Shown: positions 18,360-27,368 of the stretch, piece after piece
Numbering within the stretch: position 1 is the first letter of the stretch
How the letters are laid out: each line of letters opens with the position of its first letter
From: Winogradskyella costae
GTDB lineage: Bacteria; Bacteroidota; Bacteroidia; Flavobacteriales; Flavobacteriaceae
Assembly: GCF_013403865.1 (NCBI RefSeq)
Contig: NZ_JABFDK010000004.1
Coordinates: forward strand, 62,001-126,000
Reading direction: 5' to 3'
Length of the DNA: 64,000 nt
Notes under the pieces: model-generated
What the model saw: only the letters and a program-made list of their open reading frames with translations
Database searches by the model: none
Told to the model about the DNA's origin: nothing
Program-made: the position numbers and the translations under genes

Positions 18360-19544
18360 ATGAAAGCCCCAAAATTCCCTACAAATGAAGTCGAGCGTCT
18401 CAAAGCCGTAAACTCTTACAGCATTATAGATACGTTGCCAGAAAATGATTATGATAACTTAACAGAATTAGCTGCGACCATCTGTGATGTACCTATTGCA
18501 TTAATAACTATACTAGATAAAGAACGAAATTTTTTTAAATCTCATTATGGGATTTCCTTAAGCGAATCTCCTAGGGAACTTTCATTCTGTGGGCACGCCA
18601 TTTTAGAAAATGATATATTTATTATAAATGATGCCAGAGAAGACATCCGTTTTATAGATAATCCGTTACTAGATGAACAAAACGTTGTTTTCTATGCCGG
18701 AGTTCCATTATTGGATCCTTCAGGATACAAACTAGGTACAATCTGTATTTTTGACCACATACCGAGACAGTTAAATGAATCTCAAATAAAGGCTCTTAAA
18801 ACGTTAGGAAAACAAGTTGTTAATCTGTTAGAATTAGGAAAAAAGAATACAAACTTAAATCTTATAAAAGGAGAATTAGAAGAACGTAACGCACAACTTA
18901 AATCTTTTGCTAGTCTTGTATCGCACGATCTGAAATCTCCATTATCCAATATTATAGCGCTAACCGATTTACTAAAAGAAGAAAATAAAAATAATCTCTC
19001 TGACGATTCACTTCAATACTTAGACTATATTGAAGATTCTACAACAGTTCTTAAAGATTATATTGATGGTATTTTACTGTACTACAGTGCGGACGAACTT
19101 TTAACTTCATCAAAAGTTAATATAAAACTAAGTGATATCGTAGAAGATATTAAGCATATACTTATTTCCGATCATGAGCAGCTTTTATTTACTGATGCCG
19201 TCATTAAAAATGTAAATAAAGCCGCGTTATCACAAATTTTAATAAACCTGGTTGACAATGCTCTAAAGTATAATGACAAACAAGACCGTAAAGTAGAAAT
19301 TAAATATCAACTGCTTCCTACTCATCATAAATTTAGTGTTATAGATAACGGTATCGGTATTCCTTTAAATCAACAAAAAGAAATATTTGAAATTTTTAAA
19401 ACTATAAAAAATGATTTTTCCAAATCCAATACTGGCATTGGGCTAAGTACCGTAAAAAACTTGGTTGAAAAACTAAATGGAGAAATTGCTGTTGATTCAG
19501 AATTAGGAAAAGGAAGCACCTTTAGTTTCACTATAGAATATTAA
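18360..19544 (+). CDS. GAF domain sensor histidine kinase
   Basis: 394 residues, no membrane segment, so cytoplasmic. Residues 20-160 form a GAF domain of the type with 'FFKSHYGIS', 'PRELSFCGHAI' and 'VPLLDPSGYKLGTICIFD'. A short coiled coil leads to the HisKA H-box FASLVSHDLKSPLSN with phospho-acceptor H189. The ATPase has N-box LINLVDNALKYND, G1 DNGIGIP and G2 GIGLSTVK. The conserved 'SFCGHAI' suggests the common light- or small-molecule-type GAF but chromophore binding is not evident. There is no response regulator next to it, so it is an orphan kinase whose partner is elsewhere. Confidence 0.9.
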   Translation: MKAPKFPTNEVERLKAVNSYSIIDTLPENDYDNLTELAATICDVPIALITILDKERNFFKSHYGISLSESPRELSFCGHAILENDIFIINDAREDIRFIDNPLLDEQNVVFYAGVPLLDPSGYKLGTICIFDHIPRQLNESQIKALKTLGKQVVNLLELGKKNTNLNLIKGELEERNAQLKSFASLVSHDLKSPLSNIIALTDLLKEENKNNLSDDSLQYLDYIEDSTTVLKDYIDGILLYYSADELLTSSKVNIKLSDIVEDIKHILISDHEQLLFTDAVIKNVNKAALSQILINLVDNALKYNDKQDRKVEIKYQLLPTHHKFSVIDNGIGIPLNQQKEIFEIFKTIKNDFSKSNTGIGLSTVKNLVEKLNGEIAVDSELGKGSTFSFTIEY

Positions 19545-19555
19545 TTTTCATAAAA

Positions 19556-19586
19556 AAAGCTGATAAACATAATGTCTATCAGCTTT
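19556..19586. terminator. Bidirectional terminator between convergent genes
   Basis: AAAGCTGATA (19556-19565) and TATCAGCTTT (19577-19586) form a perfect 10-bp stem around an 11-nt loop, with A-rich sequence before and T-rich sequence after. It lies between the convergent histidine kinase and M61 peptidase genes and can serve both. Confidence 0.8.
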
Positions 19587-19608
19587 ATAGTTTTTATTAA
19601 GGTATTAT

Positions 19609-21504
19609 CTATCCTTTTAACCAAGCTGCTCTTACAGCTTTTTGCGCTTCTGTAGCGTTCTCATTTTCTATAATAGATTCACCTGGTGCATAAGCTTTAG
19701 TAAGTGTTGTCTTTATCACTACTGGTTTACCATCACGTTCCAAATCCATTGTAATCTCATCACCTTCTTCCCATTCAAACATGCTTCTTATAACATCATT
19801 GGCATTTATTAGCGTTAGTTCACTACCATTTACTTTCTTAATAACATCACCAGCTAAAATACCTTCTGATTTCCAAAAAGAGTTATTTAAAGCCACAGGG
19901 GAAAAGAAAATTACTCCTTTCTCTTGGTCACCATCAAAGATAATATTCTGCCCTCCAGCAAAAATATAATTCGTTTCTGTTTGTGATTCTCCCATGGTTA
20001 ATCCAACCAATTCTAAATATGAGTTGTAATTAATTGGCACATCACCTTCAACATGTGTTTTTAAGAATTCTCCAACACTTGGGTAGGTCATAGCTGTAAT
20101 TTCAGCAATTAAATTATCGTCAACAAAAGGTTTATCCTTTCCGTATTTTGCAGATAATTCTTTCATTAATGACAACATACTTCTATTACCATCGCTTTCA
20201 TTTCGCATTAAGATGTCAATACACATTCCTATTAATGCACCTTTCATATATACATTATAATATTGTGATGCATAAGGCTCATCTAAAACATTCTCACTCA
20301 TAATAGTAAAACTCATCGCATCATCTAAATGCTTTGTAGATGTTACTATTTTAGACATCATGGTATTATAAAAAGTGGTATCATCTGTTAAACCTTCATA
20401 TACCTGAAAATGTTGCGCAAAATATTCGGTTACACCTTCGTACATCCATAAATGTTTAGAAAATGTAGGCTGATCGTAATCAAAATAATGCACGTCTTCA
20501 GAATGTACAGATAATGGTGTTACGATATGAAAAAACTCATGAGCAACAACATCGATAATTGAAGCTTTAAGACCTTCTAGAGAACTGTTTTCACTAAAAA
20601 CAGCTACTGTAGATGTGTGGTGTTCTAAAGCACCAAAGCCTTTTGGAGATGTTTCATCGCCTTTAGATAAGTACACATAAATATCATAACGCGGTGTGCT
20701 ATTAACATCACCTAAATAGCTTTTTTGAGCTTCCATCATTTTGTAAACGGTCTCTTTTAAACTTTTTGCAGTGTGTTTACCTGTAGGAGAATAAAGACTT
20801 AAAACAATTTTAATATCTCCAACCATAAATTCTTCAACATCTAATTTTCCATACATCATAGGATTATCTGTAATATCAAAGTAACGCTGACCAAAATAGC
20901 TCGTTGTCATGGACATACCATCTTCACTTACCTTAGAGCCTTTATCTTCTAATGCCGACGTCTTAACAAAATCTACAGGTGCTGTTATATCTACGGCATA
21001 CTGAGCATTCTTTAAAGAGTCAAAATAACCAATAAATCCATGAAGATTTAGAACATAATTATCTGTTTCAATATTTGTTCCTGCTGGTGAAAATGGTTGC
21101 TCTTCCCCTATTCCGCCAGTCGTTTCAATATCAAATGTATCATTAACATAATATTGAAGTTTATCTAATTTAGTTGCCTCAGTAATTGTCCATGTATTGT
21201 CATCAACCTTCGTTACTTCTAATTCATTTCCGTCGTAATCTAATGCTTTAAAATCGTCTACATATTTACCAAAATCACTAATAGAATACGTTCCTTGTAC
21301 TACTCTAGGTAATCTATACGTGACAGTTTCAGTGGTAAAACGACCAGGGTTAATAATTACTGGTACTCTATCGTTGTTAACTGCTGTTAAATTTAATGCT
21401 GTTTCAATGGGATTGCTTACTGCTAAATCATTAACTGTTGGCTTTGCAGATCCACAACCGGCTAAAACGATACTCAAGCCAAGAATGGCAAAATAATTCT
21501 TCAT
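19609..21504 (-). CDS. Lipoprotein M61 family metallopeptidase with PDZ domain
   Basis: 631 residues. The N-terminus MKNYFAILGLSIVLAGCGS carries a lipobox (L-A-G-C), so the mature protein is a lipoprotein. An M61 N-terminal beta-domain precedes the gluzincin core: HEFFH near residue 320 with the downstream Glu in YEGVTEYFAQHF, both typical zinc ligands. A PDZ domain occupies about residues 500-600 (SEGILAGDVIKKVNG). Family M61 includes glycyl aminopeptidase. The start was moved to the ATG at 21504; the longer frame reaching 21600 would run into the divergent glycosyltransferase gene and lose the signal. Confidence 0.93.
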   Translation of the reverse strand: MKNYFAILGLSIVLAGCGSAKPTVNDLAVSNPIETALNLTAVNNDRVPVIINPGRFTTETVTYRLPRVVQGTYSISDFGKYVDDFKALDYDGNELEVTKVDDNTWTITEATKLDKLQYYVNDTFDIETTGGIGEEQPFSPAGTNIETDNYVLNLHGFIGYFDSLKNAQYAVDITAPVDFVKTSALEDKGSKVSEDGMSMTTSYFGQRYFDITDNPMMYGKLDVEEFMVGDIKIVLSLYSPTGKHTAKSLKETVYKMMEAQKSYLGDVNSTPRYDIYVYLSKGDETSPKGFGALEHHTSTVAVFSENSSLEGLKASIIDVVAHEFFHIVTPLSVHSEDVHYFDYDQPTFSKHLWMYEGVTEYFAQHFQVYEGLTDDTTFYNTMMSKIVTSTKHLDDAMSFTIMSENVLDEPYASQYYNVYMKGALIGMCIDILMRNESDGNRSMLSLMKELSAKYGKDKPFVDDNLIAEITAMTYPSVGEFLKTHVEGDVPINYNSYLELVGLTMGESQTETNYIFAGGQNIIFDGDQEKGVIFFSPVALNNSFWKSEGILAGDVIKKVNGSELTLINANDVIRSMFEWEEGDEITMDLERDGKPVVIKTTLTKAYAPGESIIENENATEAQKAVRAAWLKG

Positions 21505-21587
21505 GTAAATGTTTGTTTTTTTTAATAGACGCACAAATCTACAATCTGTTACTATTAAAAACCTAAAGGTTTTGTTAAATTCGCAGC

Positions 21588-22595
21588 ATGTCGCAACCAC
21601 TCGTTAGTATAGTAATTCCATTTAAGAACACCGATGCATTTATTAATGAGTGTATTAGTTCTATTTTAAACCAAACTTATCCTAACTGGGAGGCCATTTT
21701 TGTAGATGACAATTCTAAAGATAAATCGTACAAAATAGTTGAACACATCTCTAAAATAGATTGTAGAGTAAAATTATATAAAAATAAAGGCGACGGCATA
21801 ATTGAAGCTATAAGAACCGCTTACAAGCATAGTTCTGGAAGTTATATTACCAGAATGGATAGTGATGATGTAATGACGCCTACGCGACTGGAGACCATGG
21901 TTTCTAATCTTGAGAAATACGGCAAAAAACATTTAGCTGTCGGACAGGTAAAATACTTTAGAGCCGATGGGTTGAGTGATGGCTTTGCACGCTATGAGCA
22001 ATGGTTAAACTCTTTAACAGTTGAAGGTAATAACTATTCCGAAATTTTTAAAGAATGTGTCATTCCCTCTCCTTGTTGGATGTTACATCGCGAAGATTTT
22101 GATGCTTGTGAAGGTTTCAATTCTAATATTTATCCCGAAGATTATGATTTAGCATTCCGGTTTTACAAAGCTAACTATACGTGTATTCCTTGCAATAAAG
22201 TGTTACTTCACTGGAGAGATTATAGTACAAGAACCTCAAGAACACACAAGCATTATGCAGAGAATTCTTTTCTAGATCTAAAAGTAAAATACTTTTTAGA
22301 GTTAAATTATGATGCATCACGACCACTAGCAGTTTGGGGAGCAGGACACAAAGGAAAAACATTAGCCAAAATATTGTTGAAACTAAATATTTCATTCTAT
22401 TGGATTTGCGATAACCCAAAGAAAATAGGAAAACATATATACGAACAAGAACTTTTTAATTTTGATTATTTAGCAGAACTTAAGCAACCTCAAAGTATTG
22501 TAACTGTAGCTAATTCAGAAGCTCAAAAAGAGATTAAACGTTATTTTGAAACTCAAAATATGCAAGCAATGATCGATTATTTCTTTTTCTGTTAA
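21588..22595 (+). CDS. Family 2 glycosyltransferase with C-terminal nucleotide-binding-like domain
   Basis: 335 residues. The GT-A domain occupies residues 1-230: VSIVIPFKNTDAFINECI, FVDDNSKDKSY, and the DxD motif in RMDSDD (near residue 92). It should move a sugar from a nucleotide donor to a surface glycan or lipid. The last 80 residues start with LAVWGAGHKGKTLAKIL, a G-x-G-x-x-G Rossmann-like strand-loop-helix, and continue with WICDNPKKIGKHIY. This resembles small cofactor-binding tails joined to some surface-sugar enzymes; its role is unknown. Start at the ATG at 21588; a near-consensus TAAATTCG box lies just upstream. Confidence 0.88.
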   Translation: MSQPLVSIVIPFKNTDAFINECISSILNQTYPNWEAIFVDDNSKDKSYKIVEHISKIDCRVKLYKNKGDGIIEAIRTAYKHSSGSYITRMDSDDVMTPTRLETMVSNLEKYGKKHLAVGQVKYFRADGLSDGFARYEQWLNSLTVEGNNYSEIFKECVIPSPCWMLHREDFDACEGFNSNIYPEDYDLAFRFYKANYTCIPCNKVLLHWRDYSTRTSRTHKHYAENSFLDLKVKYFLELNYDASRPLAVWGAGHKGKTLAKILLKLNISFYWICDNPKKIGKHIYEQELFNFDYLAELKQPQSIVTVANSEAQKEIKRYFETQNMQAMIDYFFFC

Positions 22596-22635
22596 ATTTC
22601 TCAAAAGCGGAACGAGGTAATCTCTTTGTATTCTA

Positions 22636-22643
22636 TATATTTG
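22636..22643 (+). promoter_or_regulatory. -7 promoter box (TATATTTG) upstream of the BatA-like operon
   Basis: Exact TAnnTTTG match 66 bp before the ATG at 22709. It would drive the four-gene operon 22709-26863. The leader would contain the hairpin at 22652-22684. Confidence 0.45.
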
Positions 22644-22651
22644 AATCATTA

Positions 22652-22684
22652 AGACCTATCAGTTTTTGGAAATGGGACAGGTCT
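22652..22684 (+). terminator. Hairpin after the glycosyltransferase gene or in the operon leader
   Basis: AGACCTATC (22652-22660) pairs with GACAGGTCT (22676-22684) with one mismatch, followed by CTAAAAAAATC. It could end the glycosyltransferase transcript or act in the leader of the next operon. A T-tract is missing, so a leader structure is equally possible. Confidence 0.3.
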
Positions 22685-22708
22685 CTAAAAAAATCATAAT
22701 TACAACGC

Positions 22709-24634
22709 ATGCAGTTTAAAAACCCCGAATTACTTTACGCTCTATTTTTGCTGGTCATTCCTATTCTGATACATTTATTTCAACTGCGGCGTTTTCAGAA
22801 AGTTGAATTTACCAACGTGAAGTTTTTAAAATCGGTTAAGCTTCAAACTCGTAAAAGTTCTCAACTCAAAAAATGGATTACATTATTAACACGCATGTTG
22901 CTTTTAGCTTGCGTTATTATTGCATTTGCTCAACCTTTTATTCCGAATACAGACGATTTTAACGACGCTCAAGACACCGTTATTTACTTAGATAATTCCT
23001 TTAGCATGCAAGCTAATGGTCGTAATGGCACTTTGCTAAATGAAACGATTCAAGATATCATCAATACCTTACCAGAAGATGAAACGATTAGTCTATTTAC
23101 TAATGATGCCACATTTAAAAATACCACGGTAAAAGCATTAAAAAATGACTTAATACAATTATCGCATTCATCGACGCAACTTAACTATGATGCTATTTAT
23201 ATGAAGGGAAAACAATTGTTTTCTAATCAATCTGCTGCGACACGAAATTTAATTTTAGTATCCGATTTTCAACAAAATGACACCCCTCTGAATTTTGAAA
23301 ATGATAGTACCATTCAACTTAAATTAGTACAGCCAAAATCTACTTTAGCCACAAATATTAGCATCGATAGTATTTATGTTTTCAATAGCACTGCTGAAAC
23401 ATTAGATTTAAATATAAAACTATCTAGCGCCACTGCATCAGTTGATAATGTTTCAGTGTCCTTGTTTAATAATGACATTTTACTTACTAAAAGTGCTGTA
23501 GATATCGAAAGCGAAGCTGAAACAACGTTTACCATAGCCAACAATAAAATAATAAACGGAAAATTGGTGATTGATGATGCAGGCTTGCAATATGATAATT
23601 CATTTTATTTTAATATCAATTCGAAACCTAAAATTAAGGTGTTGACTATAAATGAAAATGCAGATGATTCTTTCTTGAATCGGATTTACACAGACGATGA
23701 GTTCGACTATCAAAGCTTCGCAATAAAGGAGCTTAATTTTAATTTAATTCCAGAACAGAATCTCATCGTTTTAAACGAATTGAATACCATTTCTAATGCC
23801 TTAAAAACAGCTTTAATAGCCTTTAAAAATGATGGAGGAATAATAGTTATTATCCCTTCAAATGATATAAATATAGAATCTTACAATCAAATATTTAAAG
23901 ATTTAAAACTAAATGCTTTCGGTAATCAGAATACAACTCAAAAACAAATCACTAGCATTAACTATGATCATCCACTTTTAGCAAATGCTTTCTATTCTAA
24001 AGTCACTAACTTTCAATATCCTAAAGTAGAAAAATCTTATGGTTTTTCTTCAAATTCAAATGCCGTTTTATCTTATGAAGATGGCTCTCCATTTTTAATA
24101 GGAAACACAAATGCATATGCGTTTTCTTCTGCGTTATATTCAGAAAACTCAAATTTCAAAAACTCACAATTAATTATTCCTGTGTTCTATAACATGGGAT
24201 TACAGAGCTTAAAGCTATCAAAATTATATTACACAATTGGCCAACCCAATACGATTGCTATTCAAACATCTATTGGTCAAGATGATATTTTAACTTTAGA
24301 TTTAGACGACACTTCAGTTATCCCGCTTCAAAAAACATATAGCAAATCTGTCGTTTTAGAAACGGAAGATTTTCCAAATACAGCTGGCATTCTAAACGTA
24401 AAGAATAAAGAGACTATTATTCAGAATTTAAGTTTCAATTACAATAGAGCTGAAAGCAACTTAAGTTACTACGATTTAGGTACTTTAAAGAACGTAACCG
24501 TAGATAACAGCTTAGAAACAACCATTAATACTATAAAAAGTAGTACAAATATCAATGCGCTATGGAAATGGTTTGTTATTTTTGCACTAGCATTTTTAAT
24601 AATTGAAATGTTACTTCTAAAATATCTTAAATGA
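22709..24634 (+). CDS. BatA-domain (TIGR02226) membrane protein with VWA-like region
   Basis: 641 residues. The N-terminus has the double transmembrane BatA module: first helix LLYALFLLVIPILIHLFQLRRF, then 'VEFTNVKFLKSVKLQTRKSSQLKKWI' type sequence and a second helix LLLACVIIAFAQPFI. A von Willebrand A-like domain follows, beginning DTVIYLDNSFSMQANG, whose D-x-S-x-S metal site is altered to D-N-S-F-S. The protein ends with one more transmembrane helix (WKWFVIFALAFLIIEMLLL). Such proteins belong to the aerotolerance (Bat) neighbourhood in Bacteroidota but this copy is not next to moxR or batB. Its stop overlaps the next start (ATGA). Confidence 0.88.
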   Translation: MQFKNPELLYALFLLVIPILIHLFQLRRFQKVEFTNVKFLKSVKLQTRKSSQLKKWITLLTRMLLLACVIIAFAQPFIPNTDDFNDAQDTVIYLDNSFSMQANGRNGTLLNETIQDIINTLPEDETISLFTNDATFKNTTVKALKNDLIQLSHSSTQLNYDAIYMKGKQLFSNQSAATRNLILVSDFQQNDTPLNFENDSTIQLKLVQPKSTLATNISIDSIYVFNSTAETLDLNIKLSSATASVDNVSVSLFNNDILLTKSAVDIESEAETTFTIANNKIINGKLVIDDAGLQYDNSFYFNINSKPKIKVLTINENADDSFLNRIYTDDEFDYQSFAIKELNFNLIPEQNLIVLNELNTISNALKTALIAFKNDGGIIVIIPSNDINIESYNQIFKDLKLNAFGNQNTTQKQITSINYDHPLLANAFYSKVTNFQYPKVEKSYGFSSNSNAVLSYEDGSPFLIGNTNAYAFSSALYSENSNFKNSQLIIPVFYNMGLQSLKLSKLYYTIGQPNTIAIQTSIGQDDILTLDLDDTSVIPLQKTYSKSVVLETEDFPNTAGILNVKNKETIIQNLSFNYNRAESNLSYYDLGTLKNVTVDNSLETTINTIKSSTNINALWKWFVIFALAFLIIEMLLLKYLK

Positions 24635-25884
24635 ACGCACTCATAAAATCTGCAACCATCGTTGATTCTAAAAGTGATTTTCACAACGAAACGGTTGATA
24701 TTTTAATAGAAAAAGGTCGTATTTCCAAGATCGCCAAACACATTACCAATCCTAAAAATTACAAAGAAATAGAATTAGACAACTTGCATGTATCGCAAGG
24801 TTGGTTTGATAGTAGTGTATCTTTTGGAGAACCAGGTTATGAAGAACGCGAAACCATAGCAAATGGATTAAAAACAGCAGCAAATTCTGGATTTACAGCT
24901 GTAGCTTTAAACGCCAATTCTTTTCCTGTCATTGATAGCTATGCGGATATAACGTTTGTAAAATCTAAAGCTCAAAATAATGCGGTAAGCCTCTACCCTC
25001 TTGGCGCCTTAACCCAATTAAGTAAAGGTGAAGATTTAGCAGAACTATTTGATATGACTAATGCTGGAGCTGTTGCTTTTTACGACTATCAGCAACCAAT
25101 TTCCAATCCTAATCTTATGAAAATTGCGTTACAATACGCAAGCAATTTTGATGGTTTGGTTTGTTCTTTTCCTCAGGAATCAAAAATTTCTGGACTCGGA
25201 GTCGTTAACGAACATATTAATAGTACCATATTAGGCTTAAAAGGAAATCCGGCTTTAGCAGAAGAGTTACAAGTGGCTAGAGATCTTTTTTTATTGGAAT
25301 ATACCGAAGGTAAACTTCATATCCCAACTATTTCGACTGCAAAATCTGTTGAATTAATTAGAGCTGCAAAAGCTAAAAAACTCAATGTTACGTGTAGTGT
25401 TGCTATACATAATTTAATATTTTCTGATAATGTTTTTGAGGACTTTGACACCAATTATAAAGTGCTTCCCCCATTACGAACGCAACCCGATTGTGATGCT
25501 TTAATTGAAGGGTTAAAAGATGGTACCATTGATATGGTGACTACAGATCATAATCCTATTGATATTGAACATAAGAAAATTGAATTCGATTATGCGAAAT
25601 ACGGAACGATCGGATTAGAATCCGCTTTTGGAGCCTTGCAAACATTATTTACCACTAAGAAAACCATAAGCCTTTTAACACAAGGAAAATCTAGATTTAG
25701 AATTTCAGAAACCGTGATTAACGAAGGTGAAATTGCCGACTTAACGTTATTTAACCCTGACACGACTTACAAATTTAGCATTAATAATATTACATCGCGT
25801 TCTAAGAATAGTGCTTTTTTAGGAACAGCATTAAAAGGTGAGACTTATGGCATCATCGCTAACGATATAATTGTTTTAAAATAA
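24631..25884 (+). CDS. Dihydroorotase-like amidohydrolase lacking the HxH metal motif
   Basis: 417 residues with the class I dihydroorotase order of motifs: 'LHVSQGWFDSSVSFGEPGYEERET', a middle part, 'KVLPPLRTQPDCDALIEGL' and 'MVTTDHNPID'. In active enzymes the first motif reads D-x-H-x-H-x-R-E-P-G; here both histidines and the Arg are replaced (FDSSVSFGEPG). The later PHH segment reads AIHNL, while the catalytic Asp motif TTDH is kept. It is therefore either a catalytically silent dihydroorotase homologue or an enzyme with a changed metal site. Its start overlaps the BatA-like gene by 4 bp and its stop overlaps the next start by 1 bp, so it belongs to that operon and not to a pyrimidine cluster. 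Confidence 0.85.
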   Translation: MNALIKSATIVDSKSDFHNETVDILIEKGRISKIAKHITNPKNYKEIELDNLHVSQGWFDSSVSFGEPGYEERETIANGLKTAANSGFTAVALNANSFPVIDSYADITFVKSKAQNNAVSLYPLGALTQLSKGEDLAELFDMTNAGAVAFYDYQQPISNPNLMKIALQYASNFDGLVCSFPQESKISGLGVVNEHINSTILGLKGNPALAEELQVARDLFLLEYTEGKLHIPTISTAKSVELIRAAKAKKLNVTCSVAIHNLIFSDNVFEDFDTNYKVLPPLRTQPDCDALIEGLKDGTIDMVTTDHNPIDIEHKKIEFDYAKYGTIGLESAFGALQTLFTTKKTISLLTQGKSRFRISETVINEGEIADLTLFNPDTTYKFSINNITSRSKNSAFLGTALKGETYGIIANDIIVLK

Positions 25885-26216
25885 TGGATCGAAATACAAT
25901 AGACGAAGGTAAAACTTTAGGTTTAGTTGCTTACTTAACCCTATTTGGCACTTTAATAGCCTTTTTTATGAATCAAGATAAACGTAATCCGTTTACAGCA
26001 TTTCATATTAGACAAGGTTTAGGCTTAGGTTTAGTTTATGTAGTTATTGGTTTTGTCATTACTGCTTTTAACAGTTGGATGATAACATATTCATTTTGGA
26101 TCTTCTTTTCTGTACTTTATATATATGGCATTTTTGGCGCAATTACAGGTAAGCTTAATAAAATTCCTATACTCGGAGACTTTTTTCAAAATGCATTCAA
26201 ATCAATTGGTCAATAA
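25884..26216 (+). CDS. Small membrane protein, DUF4870-like
   Basis: 110 residues with three hydrophobic segments (about 11-29, 48-66 and 68-88) and a basic loop 'NQDKRNPFTAFHIRQGLGLG' between the first two. The 'K-N-P-F-x-x-F-H-x-R-Q' pattern is shared with small membrane proteins of the DUF4870/TIC20-like type. Function is unknown. The start codon overlaps the stop of the dihydroorotase-like gene (TAATG), so translation is coupled. It ends 2 bp before the esterase gene. Confidence 0.8.
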   Translation: MDRNTIDEGKTLGLVAYLTLFGTLIAFFMNQDKRNPFTAFHIRQGLGLGLVYVVIGFVITAFNSWMITYSFWIFFSVLYIYGIFGAITGKLNKIPILGDFFQNAFKSIGQ

Positions 26217-26218
26217 TT

Positions 26219-26863
26219 ATGTCGAAATTACACTACATCACTAAACCGTCTTCGCTAAAAGAAAACGCACCACTTTTAATAATGTGTCATGGTTACGGCA
26301 GTGACGAAAATGATTTATTTTCTTTTGCTTCAGAATTACCAGAAGAATTAATGATTATTTCATTAAGAGCACCATATGCCATGCAACCGTACGGCAATGC
26401 TTGGTATGCTATTAATTTTGATGCTGATAAAGGTAAATGGAGTGATAATGAGCAAGCCAAAGAATCAGTAGATTTAATTGCTGAATTTATTGATTATGCT
26501 TGTAGAACCTATAATGTAGACTCAAAAAATGTTACGCTGTTGGGATTTAGCCAAGGTACAATCTTAAGTTATGCTGTGGCGTTGAGTTACCCTGAAAAAG
26601 TAAAGAATATCGTTGCTTTAAGTGGTTATATTAACGAAGACATTTTACCAGAATCTATACAAGAAAGTACGGTTTCTCATTTAAATTTCTATTGTTCTCA
26701 TGGTTCTGTAGACCAAGTGATTCCGGTAGATTGGGCTCAAAAAGCACCTGTGTTTTTAAAAGCTTTGAATATTAATCATGTATATTCAGAATATCCTGTT
26801 GGACATGGAGTTGCACCTCAGAATTTCTTTGATTTAAAAGCGTGGTTAGTTAAGTATATCTAA
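26219..26863 (+). CDS. Phospholipase/carboxylesterase family alpha/beta hydrolase
   Basis: 214 residues with a complete triad: Ser in GFSQGTIL (near residue 117), Asp in HGSVDQVIPV (near 168) and His in PVGHGVAP (near 198). The early segment LIMCHGYGSDENDLF is the oxyanion turn of the carboxylesterase/phospholipase (Abhydrolase_2) family. It has no signal peptide and should hydrolyse short-chain or lysophospholipid esters in the cytoplasm. It is the last gene of the 22709-26863 operon and its stop overlaps the convergent gene at 26860 by 4 bp. Confidence 0.9.
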   Translation: MSKLHYITKPSSLKENAPLLIMCHGYGSDENDLFSFASELPEELMIISLRAPYAMQPYGNAWYAINFDADKGKWSDNEQAKESVDLIAEFIDYACRTYNVDSKNVTLLGFSQGTILSYAVALSYPEKVKNIVALSGYINEDILPESIQESTVSHLNFYCSHGSVDQVIPVDWAQKAPVFLKALNINHVYSEYPVGHGVAPQNFFDLKAWLVKYI

Positions 26864-27366
26864 TTCAATTTAGGGTATAAAAAATATTCAACCAATTTAT
26901 ACTTAAGCTCATTATTTTCGTCTATCGAATAGGTCAGGAAAATTTCGCCCCATAATTCTCCATCTGTAAAATTGGCAACAATCCATTTGTGATTCATTAC
27001 TCTAATTTTATTAATCAATAGTTTAGAATCCGTAGTGGAAACATATGGAACCATTGGGTGATCTTCTCCTTCGTAATCATTCATATTATAAAGCCCTTCA
27101 ATAATAGCAGGGATCAATTGCTCAGGATCATAACCAAAAGCTTCAAAATAATTATAGGCATCCTCATTTCTATCTATGCTAAAATAGCTTAACTCAAAGT
27201 TTTGTTCTTCTAACGTTTTTATAGTATTCTCTTTTTCGGCAACCTTAGCTTTAACCTTTACGATATCTGCTTCGTATTTATCAATAATATTTTTTGAATT
27301 CACATATTGAAAAACGAGTAGCAATAGGGAAAAAATGAATAAATACATTAAAATTTTATTCTTCAT
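26860..27366 (-). CDS. Hypothetical protein with N-terminal membrane anchor
   Basis: 168 residues. One hydrophobic helix (about residues 5-20, ILMYLFIFSLLLLVFQYV) is followed by a coiled-coil-prone stretch (EADIVKVKAKVAEKENTIKTLEEQN) and a globular domain ending VEYFLYPKLN. It looks like a single-pass protein facing the periplasm. It starts 2 bp after the MBL gene stop on the same strand, so the two are probably one transcript. No family recognised. Confidence 0.75.
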   Translation of the reverse strand: MKNKILMYLFIFSLLLLVFQYVNSKNIIDKYEADIVKVKAKVAEKENTIKTLEEQNFELSYFSIDRNEDAYNYFEAFGYDPEQLIPAIIEGLYNMNDYEGEDHPMVPYVSTTDSKLLINKIRVMNHKWIVANFTDGELWGEIFLTYSIDENNELKYKLVEYFLYPKLN

Positions 27367-27368
27367 AT

